From Tetrahymena thermophila SB210 (Eukaryota; Ciliophora; Oligohymenophorea; Hymenostomatida; Tetrahymenidae), in assembly GCF_000189635.1 (NCBI RefSeq), contig NW_002476426.1:372001-436000 (forward strand): 64,000 nt of DNA, read 5' to 3'. The notes beneath the pieces are model-generated. The model saw nothing but the letters and a program-made list of their open reading frames with translations. It searched no databases and had not been told where the DNA came from. The position numbers were made by a program, and so were the translations under genes. Each line of letters opens with the position of its first letter. Positions within the stretch are counted from its first letter, which is position 1. Below are positions 54,321 to 64,000 of the stretch, piece by piece.

Positions 54321-57300
54321 TCAATTATTTTATTATTAAGGGGTATTTTTCTTTATCAATTCAGCTAATTTGGGGAATTCAGCAAATATTGCTTATATTT
54401 TTCTAGCAGATCTGGGATCATTTCTATTCTTCTAAAGCTGTTTAATTTCTTCTATTTTTTCTGTTAATATTTTCTTTTCGTCAGAAGTCAAACTTAGCAA
54501 TTCATTAACTCTATTAGAACCCTGTGCTTGATTTTAAGACACAGCTTGATATTAAGGAGGATTGAGCTATTACTGTTATGGAGGATATTGCTAGTTTATA
54601 ATTGGTTACTATTAGTGAATCTAACCTTGCATTCCTTACCTCATACTGATAGGAGGAGTGGGAACTCCCATATTATTTTTATACATCATTTAGGTAGGAG
54701 GAGGAGGGGGTGGAGGAGCCTAGAAAGGTGGTTATTAGGACTAGTTATTGGGGAGTGATTGTTAGTTTTGCTAACCTACAGAAGGACCTTGAGTTGGAGG
54801 AGGAATTGGTTGTCCTTGCTAATAATAGTTACCTCCTGATACGTTTCTACTGAAATGTTAACCATGTTAATTCATTCCTTTTTAATTTTAATTATTTAAT
54901 ATTATTTTATATTGAAATATTTATATAATAAATTTTTACCAAATTAGTTTTAATTATTAATAGGAGGTATGTTCATGTTATTTTTCATATAGTTTTAGTT
55001 GCTTCCTTATTAAGGCTACTGCTAGTTCATTTAAAACTGAGGATTAAACATTCTATTGTTTTGATTTCCATGAATACCTTAGTTTTAAGTAGGTGGTGGA
55101 GGAGGAGGTGCTTAGCCTATCTAAAAGGTACTCATGTTGCCTGAGAATTGTCTAGGCATATTTTAATTTTGACCACCGATACCTCCCATCTACGATTATC
55201 CAGTAGGTGGTTGAGGAATATAATTCATATTCATCATTTACTACTTTTAAGCTGAGTTGTTTCTAGGAATACCACCATGGTTTTAAGGCTATTAATTCAT
55301 GATGTCTCCTCCTATTTGATTTATTCCTTACATTTATGGAGGAGCATGAGGATGCTAGAGTGGCATTTATCCTCCTGCGATATTGGGATTTCCAATTTTG
55401 ACATCTCCCTAGACTTTGTCAGGAGTTTATGAATAATCCTATGAATGGAAAGGCTAATTTGGTTTGCTAGGAGGTTAAATTGGGAATCCTGGTGGTTTCA
55501 TTTGATTTCCCATACCGGATTTAGCAGGAGGTGGGGGAGGATGAGTTGGAATAGCACCAGATTTTACAGTTAAGGGATTTAAATGAGCTTGTTATTGGAT
55601 ATTGCTGTTTGGCTGAGGAGGTGGAGGAGGTATATTAGTGAGTGGAATCATTCCATTTTATTAAATTCCTTATTATTGAGGGAATTGTCCAGGAATGTTA
55701 TTAGGATTACTTATTTAACCTGGTAAAGGAGGAGCAATTTATTGAACTCCTTACTACATAGGCTATTATCCTTGAATTGGAGGTGGCTATATTGGTGGCA
55801 TTTAGTTAGAAAGGATTTAATTTGGGTTTTAGATTTGCTATTAAATTGGCTATTGTTGAGAATTATTATTTGCATTATTAGCTAATCCTTTTCTATTATT
55901 TTGATTATTGTTATTGTTAGGAATATTTTATGGATTGTTTTAATTTGCAACTTGATTGTTTGGCTGATTAGGATTTTAGATATTGTTTTGAATAGGAAGA
56001 GGTTAATTAGATTTATTTTAATTAAGATTTATGTTAGGATTGTTGATGCTTGAATTTATTATTCCCATATTAATTACTCCTTATCCTATGTTCATTTGAG
56101 CGTTTGTCATACTGTTCACACCATTGCTAAGAGAGGCGGTGTTGTTTTAGTTATTCATATTAGTTGGTAAAGAGTTATTTTTAAGTTTAACTATAACCTT
56201 AACAGCTTCTAATATATGCTTTGTTATTGGGTTTCTATTTTTGCTCTCTTTAAAGAGTCTCTCTATTAAATATACAAATAGATGTGTTTAAAAAACAAAA
56301 AAATAAATGAAATTAAACTAAGTTATACTTTTTTGAAGATGGAGAATTTCATTGAGAGGGGTAACATCTGTTTCCCACTTTCCATAAGGAGAGTAATAAA
56401 TTGAAATAGGATTTGAATCGAACTAATTGATGAAAGTGACAGCATGGCTAGTTATGTATTCAACTAATTGTTATTTTCTTTTGTAGATTTAGTAAAAGGA
56501 ATCCATTAAGTTATTCTACGTATTTTCTCTTTTGATCAAATCAACAGCCTGCAAATTAAATGTGTCATTAGTGTGAGAAATCATATCAGCATCCCAGAAA
56601 TTACAAAAGTCCAAGATAAGCTCTTACTAATTATATAAATAATGATTTGCTTTAGACTCTTAGAATCCGTAAAACTCCTTAAAAATGTTAGAGAAGCGAA
56701 TTTATTGCCACGAATTCAAGCTTTGTCCTTTCTCTAATTCGTTACTGTCCACTATGAAGCTTTAAGTAAATTTATGAAGGAACTGAGTCATGATTTCAAT
56801 AGATTTATTGACTTTCATATCTTCTTCTCTATTAATTTCTTAGAAGCATTCTTCTGGTTAGCGAATTTCAGTAGGTAAATCAGGATTCTTTTCATGTGAA
56901 CTTTTTGACTTTTCTTCAACAGTGGAGCTATAGTTTTTCAAATAGCCTAAAATAACTTTACATCTCTCACACTATTCCATGAGTTGATTGAGTAAATCAA
57001 TCGCCTCATCATTTTAATTATGCTCAAATTAAGATTATTCAAATAACTCTTGCATAAAGCCGGAAATCTAAATCTCAAATAATGTAAAGATTTACTCAAG
57101 AATTCTTCCATTTTCATTTTACTTTTAGCAGTTTTGATCAACTTCGAAATTAAATTCACTCAAAATGGTTTCATCAATAATAAGGGTCTTTATAAATATT
57201 CCAAAAAATAATTAAATATATTTATTGAAAGTTTTCTATGAAAAAATGTTTGTTACCTTGATAGCATTCTTTCTTTTTTCAGAATAGAAAAATTGTTAAG

Positions 57301-59382
57301 TGAGAGGATGGATAGTCAATTCTGAAATAAAGAAAAGATAAGATTCAAATATCTTAATTAATTGCAAAACAAAATTTGAGATAGCAAATCCTTTAGCAGG
57401 AAGAATGTTGCGCATGAATTGCAAAGTGAGATTAGTAAGTTTGAGAGAAGGATTTGATTTGTATGCATATCCTATGTAATCCTTATAAAGGATAATTAAT
57501 TAGCCTACAAGATTTTTGCTTGATACCTGCAAAATATCAATAATATTTTAAACGTATTAAATAAGGTTTGTTTGCATATTAGGATCGCTTGTAAGTAGAG
57601 ATTTTTGAATATGATTTTCATCTTCTTCCTCATCTTAGTTGAAATCAGGTTCTTCATTCTATTCTTCATCCATTTATTATTCATCTCCCTTCATAAATGA
57701 ATTTTTAAGAATTTTGTCTAGCAACTATTGAGGAATTTCAAGGTTTTGCCTTCCTACTAACTCAAAGAACTCTTATTAGTGAGATATTTAAGGAATATCC
57801 TCCACTAAATATTAATAGTTTTTAGAATAATTGTGCTTAGGATTTAATGAGGATAAACCAATTTCGTGATCCATTAAGACTGTGAAAACTTTCAAACAGT
57901 CGTTTTTCAAGGCATATAAAGCATATTAAACATCTTTATTAGTTTTTGCTCTGGATTATTCCTCTAATTAGGTTGTAGTATGAAGTATTTTAATTAATTC
58001 ATTATCTACATGATTGTAAAGGAAAATATTTGAGAATCCACTGTTGCTGCAGCAGAGGAAGAGGTATTAGCATATTTTCTGCAAATTTCTCATATTTTCT
58101 ATTATTTAATCATTTTCTTTTCTGTATTCAAATCCACTTATTTCCTTTAATATTATAATGAGTATTTTATTTAAAATATTAAAATTAAAATTATATTTTT
58201 ACCTTTTTATCTCCTTTTTATACAATTTCTTTTAAGCCTGAATAATGCTTCATGATCATCTCAGTGAATTTTTCGCATATTCTGAATGTGGTAGGGTAAT
58301 GGTAGAAATTCAAAACAACTCTAAAGAAGAATTCTGTTTCTTTTTTTATGAGCTTGGAGTGTAAGTTGATATAATTATTTAAAATAGTATCTAAGAGAGT
58401 TTCTCTATTTTCTAATTGAAGTTCTAAAAGCTTTTCGAATTAGAAATTATCAATAATTGCTGTAAGTATATAGTCTTAGCTACCATTGAATTTAGAAAGA
58501 GCAATTATAGAAGTTAAAAGATTGAGGAGAGCAGGTCTATCTTCAATTTTGTTTACCATTTGTTGCTAGAAAGAGTAGAAAGCTTTTTCAATTCTCTAAA
58601 TAAATTTACTTAAATTATTATTTGAGCTGCTGTTACTGGATGAGTTATTGCTATTATTTCCACCCTATCCTAAATTTTGGTTGTTTCCCTAACTTGATTG
58701 ACTATTCTAAGAAGTATTTGCGTTAGAATTTTCAAGTTAAGTGCAATCAAATATAAGCTTATAAAAATTAAGAATGTTGCTGAATATAATCTGCCAGTTA
58801 CTCTTATCTAAATAAACACAATTAAGCTCAAAGCTGTTTTAAATAAGTTAATATCCGGTAGTGTATAATTGCATCATCATTTCTATTTATTCAATATAGA
58901 ATTAATCATATTTAAATAAATAATCTTTTTCTGAATTTTGAGCTTGGTTCTAATTTAAATTTTAATTAAAACCAGATTAGTTTTAAGAATTAGGTAGAGG
59001 AGGAGGAATGGGAGCAGAATGTAAACCGCCATGCTAGCCTGGTAAAAGCAAATTAGAAGGCTTAGATTGAAGGGATGTAGATTTTTCTTTAGGTTAGAAA
59101 CCTCCTTTATATTAAAATCTTTGCACGAAGATGTGAATAAGCTTTTTAAGTACTGAGCTGTATTAGTTTATAATTCTAGGCTTGTAATGGTACTTTCTAA
59201 AGAGATTTTCAGGGCCAATACTCTAATAAACATTAAAATTATTTAAAATTTGTAATTTGTTTTATTTTGTTATTTGAATTAATAAAATAAAAGATGCTAT
59301 TTATAGATTAAAGATTTACCTTTATAGTAAAGAAAGAAGTTAGTGATGTTAAATTCTTAGCAAGATGATCAAAGTTAGACAT
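54321..59382 (-). CDS. Large helical protein with polyproline C-terminal half, 1,569 aa
   Basis: Six exons (59382-59320, 59222-58203, 58144-57257, 57187-56329, 56262-54940, 54877-54321) total 1,570 codons ending in TGA. Residues 1-~980 are helical and globular in composition (RKYHYKPRIINQYSSVLKKL, ALLNLLTSIIALSKF, FFFRVVLNFYHYPTTFRICE), interrupted by an N/S-rich loop and an acidic stretch (DFNQDEEEDEN). They could be an alpha-solenoid. Residues ~985-1500 are N/Q/P/G/M-rich with several FH1-like proline runs (PPPPPQPN, HPPPPPAKSG, APPPPPPTQ, APPPPPPPTQ). The last ~55 residues are a charged helix (LTSDEKKILTEKIEEIKQL, then SARKIQAIFAEFPKLAELI). The proline runs could bind profilin, SH3 or WW domains, but no FH2 domain follows, so it is not a formin. 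The family was not recognised. The frame stays open upstream of ATG 59382 for about 48 nt, so an extra 5' exon is possible. Confidence 0.8.
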
Positions 59383-59484
59383 TAGACCGCTATCGTAGTA
59401 GTTAATAAATACATTTTTATTGTAAGTAATCTTTATTTAATAATATAAAATATGTAAGTTAGTAATTAATCTAAATAAACATTT

Positions 59485-59745
59485 TCAAATAAAAATAGAT
59501 AAAATATATAAACTATATTTATTTCTCATTTAAAATTTTGCTTCATCTTCATCTTTTAATAAATCGATAGCACTTTAACTTGCTTGCTCTTTACTATTTA
59601 CTAAATAATGTAATTATATAAACTAATAAGCTTCTGCTTCTTCTAAAATACTTTTTTAAACTTATAATTTGTTCTCCTTTTTAGCTTCAAGAATCTAAAT
59701 TTTTAATTTAAAAATTCTCCATTTGTTTAATTAGTCTATAACCAT
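59485..59745 (-). CDS. Possible 86-residue protein, or 5' exon of the downstream gene
   Basis: ATG 59745 to TGA 59485 gives a helical, Q/E/K-rich product (LNKWRIFKLKIQILEAKKEN, then NSKEQASQSAIDLLKDEDEA) of coding-like composition. It ends 102 nt before, and in the same frame as, the start of the 1,569-aa gene, so it could be an upstream exon of that gene. No GT/AG pair in matching phase was found to prove this. An overlapping alternative start at about 59800 (MYNSKLFQKKSLQQNQ) lies in another frame and would need a 22-nt intron. No family is recognised. Confidence 0.45.
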
Positions 59746-60642
59746 TCTGAAATGTTTAATTTTATTACAGAGATTTCTTCTAAAAGAGTTTCGAGTTATA
59801 CATTTTATATAAAGAGGAAGAAAAATATAATTGTAACTATTTAAATTTAACATTCTCAAATTTTGTAAAAATATTAATTGAAATCAATAATTCCCCAAGT
59901 AAGTAAAAAAAGTTAGTATTTTTTTGAGAAGCAGGAAGAAAAATTCAAATTATAATTTCAATAAATAAAGATTTATTTGTTAATCAGTTAAGTTTGTTAG
60001 TTAGTTAGTTTTTGTCTATTAAAATTCAATATTTTTAATCAACTATTGTTTTTAATCATAAATCACTCCTGATGATGAATGACAAACAAAGAAAAGAAAA
60101 TGAATTAACAATTTCAGTTGAGCGACTATAATAGTATTTAATAATCAGTTTAGTATTTTTAAGGATGAGATAAGTAGTAAGCAATTTTATAGTAAGTAAG
60201 TAAGAAACTAAATAATAAGAAATTAAAAGATTTTGAGGAAGTGAAATTAAAAGAAAATTTTTAGTATTTTTCTAAATGCAAATAAATGAATAAATGAATT
60301 AGAGAGTAGTGTGAGTGGAGAAGTAATAAGAAATTAAGTAAGTAAGTAAGGAAGTAATATAAGTAAGTGGCTGTCGTGGCAGTAAGTAGTAGCAGTAGTA
60401 GAAAAGTAGTAGAAAAAGTAATAGTAGTTTATATATTTATAAATAAAAGTATTTTTAATATAATAGTTTAAGTTTTATACAAGCAGATTGAAAATCTTCA
60501 ATGAAACATCAATAAATATCAGATTCTGATCTGGCTCATCCAAGTTACCATATTTTAAGAAGTTTTCTCTGAACTCTTTAATGCTTACCTCTATTTTTAA
60601 ATTAATTTTACTTTAATAAACTATTATTCGTTTCAAGAAATT
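59746..60642. other. Intergenic with tetranucleotide repeats
   Basis: About 0.9 kb upstream of the small ORF and downstream of the RS-rich gene. It has (TTAG)n at 59996-60010, AAGT/AGTA-type repeats at about 60326-60430 including AAGTAAGTAAGTAAG, and AGTAGTAGC variants. No gene was seen. Confidence 0.6.
60326..60430. repeat. Degenerate AGTA/AGT microsatellite
   Basis: Runs of AAGT, then AGTAGT and AGCAGT units with the only G-richer composition of the local spacer. It lies about 200 nt downstream of a gene end, in non-coding DNA. Confidence 0.75.
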
Positions 60643-63600
60643 TCAATTACATTTTTCTATATTATAATGTTTTTCTATTTATGATTTGATGTTTATGTTT
60701 TTTTCATCATCTTCTGTGTAGAAGCTCTTTTTCTTTAATTCGTTTGCTAGCCCCTAAAATCCCCTCTTGGCTTCATCCATAAATATTTCAAGTGGGAACA
60801 TATAATTAATGAGCAAGTTGGCATAAATCTATTTTAATTAATATCAATTATTCATTATTAATTCATTTATTATATTTTACTCTCAACTCTCTGTTAGACT
60901 CAAATTCTGATTGGTTGTCTCCCAGGAATTTATTTATTTTAATTAAGTTTAAGAATATTTGATTTGCATACAAAATAGTTAGGACACCATTGTCAAAGAC
61001 CAAAGCTAGCATTTAAAGAGTTGTTAATAAATTAAATATTTTAAATATAATAAATCTTACCATTATATAAAATAACGCATATAATACTGACTTCAACTTG
61101 GCGCTAAATGAGATGCTCAGCTTCAGAGACATTAAAGAGATTGAAAACTGCATCCATAACGAAATTGTTAAGCAAAAATTTATTTAAGGCAATTTATGAA
61201 ACATTTGATTTAGAAGAAATTGTAGATATGTCAGAGAGCAGCTAGACCATTTCTAAATCGTTTTCTGTGGCCAACATTTTTACATAAATTTAATTAATCG
61301 TGTTTACAAGCTAAACAAAGTATTTCATAATGTAACTAAGTTATTTAGATAGCAAAGCTATTAATATACTTTCGTATTATTAATCAGATAATTTATCTCT
61401 ATTTTGTGTTAAAAAGCTATCATTATTCATGATGCATTAATCAAAGCTCATTCTATCACTAAAATGGCTCGAGAAGTTAAATTCATTTAAGTAATAATTA
61501 TCAATTTAAAATTTTTATTGGAAGTCCTTCAAAGGGTTTTATAGCTAGTCTAATACTTAGATGAGTGTCTTTAGGACTTCTTTATTTTTGCTAAAAATTA
61601 GAATGCTACCTCTGCATGAAAGAAGATGGGCAATTATGTTATAGCAATTAATAAATATCTTTCCAAATTCTTTGCTCTCCTTTAGATGAGGTGATGTCTA
61701 AAATAATTATATTTAAAATAATCTGTAAATAAAAATATCATTGTTAGTTTTCTTACCAAAATAATTAGTAAAGAAGGGAAAAGTTTCATTTGGCTGATGA
61801 AACGAATATTTTCATTATTTAATGTGTGTAAATCTGATTTAATAACTTCTTTCAAGCTAGAGAATTTTTGTATCTATCTTTTCTTTTCGGACATGAAATT
61901 TTTATTCATTATGTCTTCAAAGGTTGAACCAGAAGAAAGTTATCCATTAACTAGGGTTTATTCTTTAATAATAGCAAGTAGCTTAGTCAAATAAAATTGT
62001 ATATCAAGTCCAACTTTATTTAAATTGAGAATAAATGTATTGTACTTCACTTGCTTTTTCTTTCTTTCTATTGTTTCTTAGTCTTCTTGCTCATCATTAT
62101 CTTGGTTAAGTTCCATATTCATGCTTTCGTTGATAGCTAATCCACTTCCAGCATATGAACAATTAATCAAGTCATCCTAAACAGTTTTTTCTATTTTGTC
62201 TAAATAGAAGCACATTAAGGATTTATGAAGAATCTGCTTACAAGCACGTAAAATCTAGTCATTTTATGTGTGCTTAGTAATTTCATATAGTATAATCTAA
62301 TATCCCTTTTCCAAACAAAGCTAAACATCATTTTCTTTTTCATCTTAATTATTATTATCTTTAAATTAATTTTTTATAGAGTCGTTGATTATTATAAAAA
62401 AATATTACCATTATTGTTTTAGGAAAGATTTGTGCTTGAATAATTATTTTAATCTTTAAAATTCTCCTTATAGTTGCTGCTGCTTTAGTTTTTGCTAGAA
62501 CTTTAATTTCCACTTTTGTCCCTTTTATCGTTGTATCTCTTGCTATTCACACTGGCATTTGTTGTAGAATCATCCTAATATCTTTTGTAACTATTGCTAC
62601 GAGATTCTGATTTTGATTTGGAGGAAGATTTAGAATGACGTCTATCACTTCTTTTACTTTTCTTGCTCTTTCTTTTGTCTTTTTCCTTCTCTTTTGATCT
62701 ACTTGATTTAGATCTTTTCTTGGCATCCTTATCTTTTTTCTCACTTTTATGAGATTTCTTTTCCTTCTTTTTCTTATCTTTCTTTCTAGATCTAGATCTA
62801 CTTTTGCTTTCACTTCCTTCCTATTTATATTTATTGGTTTGGTTGAATTCAATAACTATTGATAAAAATTATAAATTTGAGTACTCTCTTTTCTTTTTTG
62901 TCATCCTTTTTATCTTTTTATCTATCAGATTTCTCACTTCTGTCTTCTCTTTCACGAGTACTTGTTTCCCTATCTAAGTCTAATCTACTGCTTGTAGGAA
63001 TATCTTAATCATCTTCGATTTGTTGAGAACCCTCTCTTTATTTTTAGAATTCTCTAATACAATAATTTAAAAAGCTATATGCACCTTATTTATAAGTAAT
63101 AGCAGCATTTATAACTTCTAATGCTTTCATTTTCATAGAAGAAAAAACAAAGTGATGATTATCTTCTTCATTATATCTCAATATTTTATAGATTTTTGTC
63201 AATCCTTCGTTTTCAATAAATTCTATGGCATGATCATAAGAGCTTATTAGTTGTAAAGCTAAATCGAGACCTCTAATATAATCACTAGGAGAGTCGTTTA
63301 GAGTCTATAAACAAATCTAAACAACAGATGGTGGGATATCCCTATGTATAGAAACCTACCCTTCAAAATGTGCTGGATCATGTAATTATTCTTCGTTTAG
63401 TTTGAGGAGCTATTTTCAATACATATTTAATTTTTATAATGGAAATTTATTTATTTATTTTATTACTGTTTGTAAGTGACCTGCTAACTACTATAATTTC
63501 TATCTGTATATATGAAGAGATTATTTTAACTCTTCTTCGTTTTAAGCAGTTAAACGATTTATCTCACCTACTAATTCGTAAATATGCTAAGTTAAAATTT

Positions 63601-63927
63601 CTTTGTCTTTTGGATCTTGCTTTTCTATCAAAATATTTGGCTATATCTACTCATATGAGATGTGATAATTATTCTTTTAGAAAATATTTTAAATGATCTT
63701 TTAAGCATTTTCTAATCTTTGTATTTTAATATTTTCATTATCTCCAATTATTTTGTTTTTCCTTTCTTGCTCTTCATCAAAAGTTTTCTTTTACCTATAT
63801 TATAAGTATAAATTTGATACATAATTATTTTATGTTTTGACTATTATTTCACAGCAGCTAAGGAGATGAATTTTTAATAAAATATTTGTTTGAAAAGTCA
63901 AATCCTAACTTTTTAAAATGCTGGCAT
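60643..63927 (-). CDS. Helical-repeat protein with RS/KR-rich central segment, 941 aa
   Basis: Eight exons (63927-63910, 63787-63467, 63409-62885, 62820-62409, 62358-61757, 61697-61061, 61005-60881, 60828-60643) sum to 942 codons. The first exon codes only six residues (MPAFQK) and is the least certain. Residues ~7-115 form a charged coiled coil. Residues ~120-235 look like an armadillo-type helical region (YIRGLDLALQLISSYDHAIE, KMKALEVINAAITYKQGAYS). Residues ~250-410 are very basic and RS/RE-rich (ESKSRSRSRKKDKKKKEK, RDRxx- and SKSESRSNS-like units), like splicing-factor or mRNA-processing proteins. Residues ~430-941 return to helical, globular sequence ending EKHYNIEKCN. The RS segment suggests nuclear speckle localisation and phosphorylation by SR kinases. 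This is inference, and no named family was recognised. The gene almost reaches the right edge of the window. Confidence 0.8.
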
Positions 63928-64000
63928 TATTTTTTAGTTTGAATAAATGATTTTACGGTAAAAGATCAAGGTCAAAAGTTTTATTATAAAGGGGACACAA

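Noticed and set aside
54321-59382. Formin identity for the polyproline gene
   Set aside because: Proline runs resemble FH1, but no FH2 domain follows; the C-terminus after the runs is only ~55 residues.

Overview
The window reads as a ciliate macronuclear chromosome segment, most likely Tetrahymena or a close oligohymenophorean relative. By eye it is about four-fifths A+T. Long reading frames appear only when TAA and TAG are read as glutamine and TGA is the sole stop; every gene modelled here ends at TGA. Introns are very AT-rich GT...AG introns of about 50 to 1,000 nt, unlike the roughly 25-nt introns of Paramecium. No telomeric GGGGTT/CCCCAA arrays, rRNA, tRNA, CRISPR array or transposase gene was recognised.

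Layout. 1-2768 (+): 3' part of an ALMS-motif protein. 2769-8387: gene-poor DNA with TCAA repeats and a few GC-richer islets. 8388-10684 (+): N/Q-rich protein. 14270-20571 (-): 1,538-aa kelch-repeat protein. 21745-25434 (-): four-KH RNA-binding protein. 27065-29318 (+): CMGC-like protein kinase with DFT in place of DFG. 29619-30515 (+): B-box-like protein. 31158-31521 (+): doubtful small gene. 31838-33754 (-): RIO1 kinase. 35047-38381 (-): coiled-coil protein. 39685-42657 (+): acidic protein with an ASH/SPD-2-like C-terminus. 44029-46549 (-): unknown coiled-coil protein. 46939-49343 (-): TBC Rab-GAP. 49517-50452 (-): F-BAR protein. 51439-53327 (+): class I DNA photolyase. 54321-59382 (-): large helical plus polyproline protein. 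60643-63927 (-): RS-rich helical protein.

The exon models were made by hand. For each multi-exon gene the exon lengths sum to a multiple of three and all splice phases agree. This supports the models but does not replace RNA evidence.

These genes do not form one pathway. Functional themes recur without any sign of co-regulation: cytoskeletal or centrosome/basal-body-like proteins (ALMS motif, coiled coil, ASH domain, possibly the polyproline protein), membrane traffic (TBC, F-BAR), RNA and ribosome biology (KH protein, RIO1, RS protein) and DNA repair (photolyase). No self-contained novel system was found. The most unusual items are the DFT kinase, the ALMS and ASH candidates, a kelch-exon-like remnant inside an intron, and the large unassigned polyproline protein.
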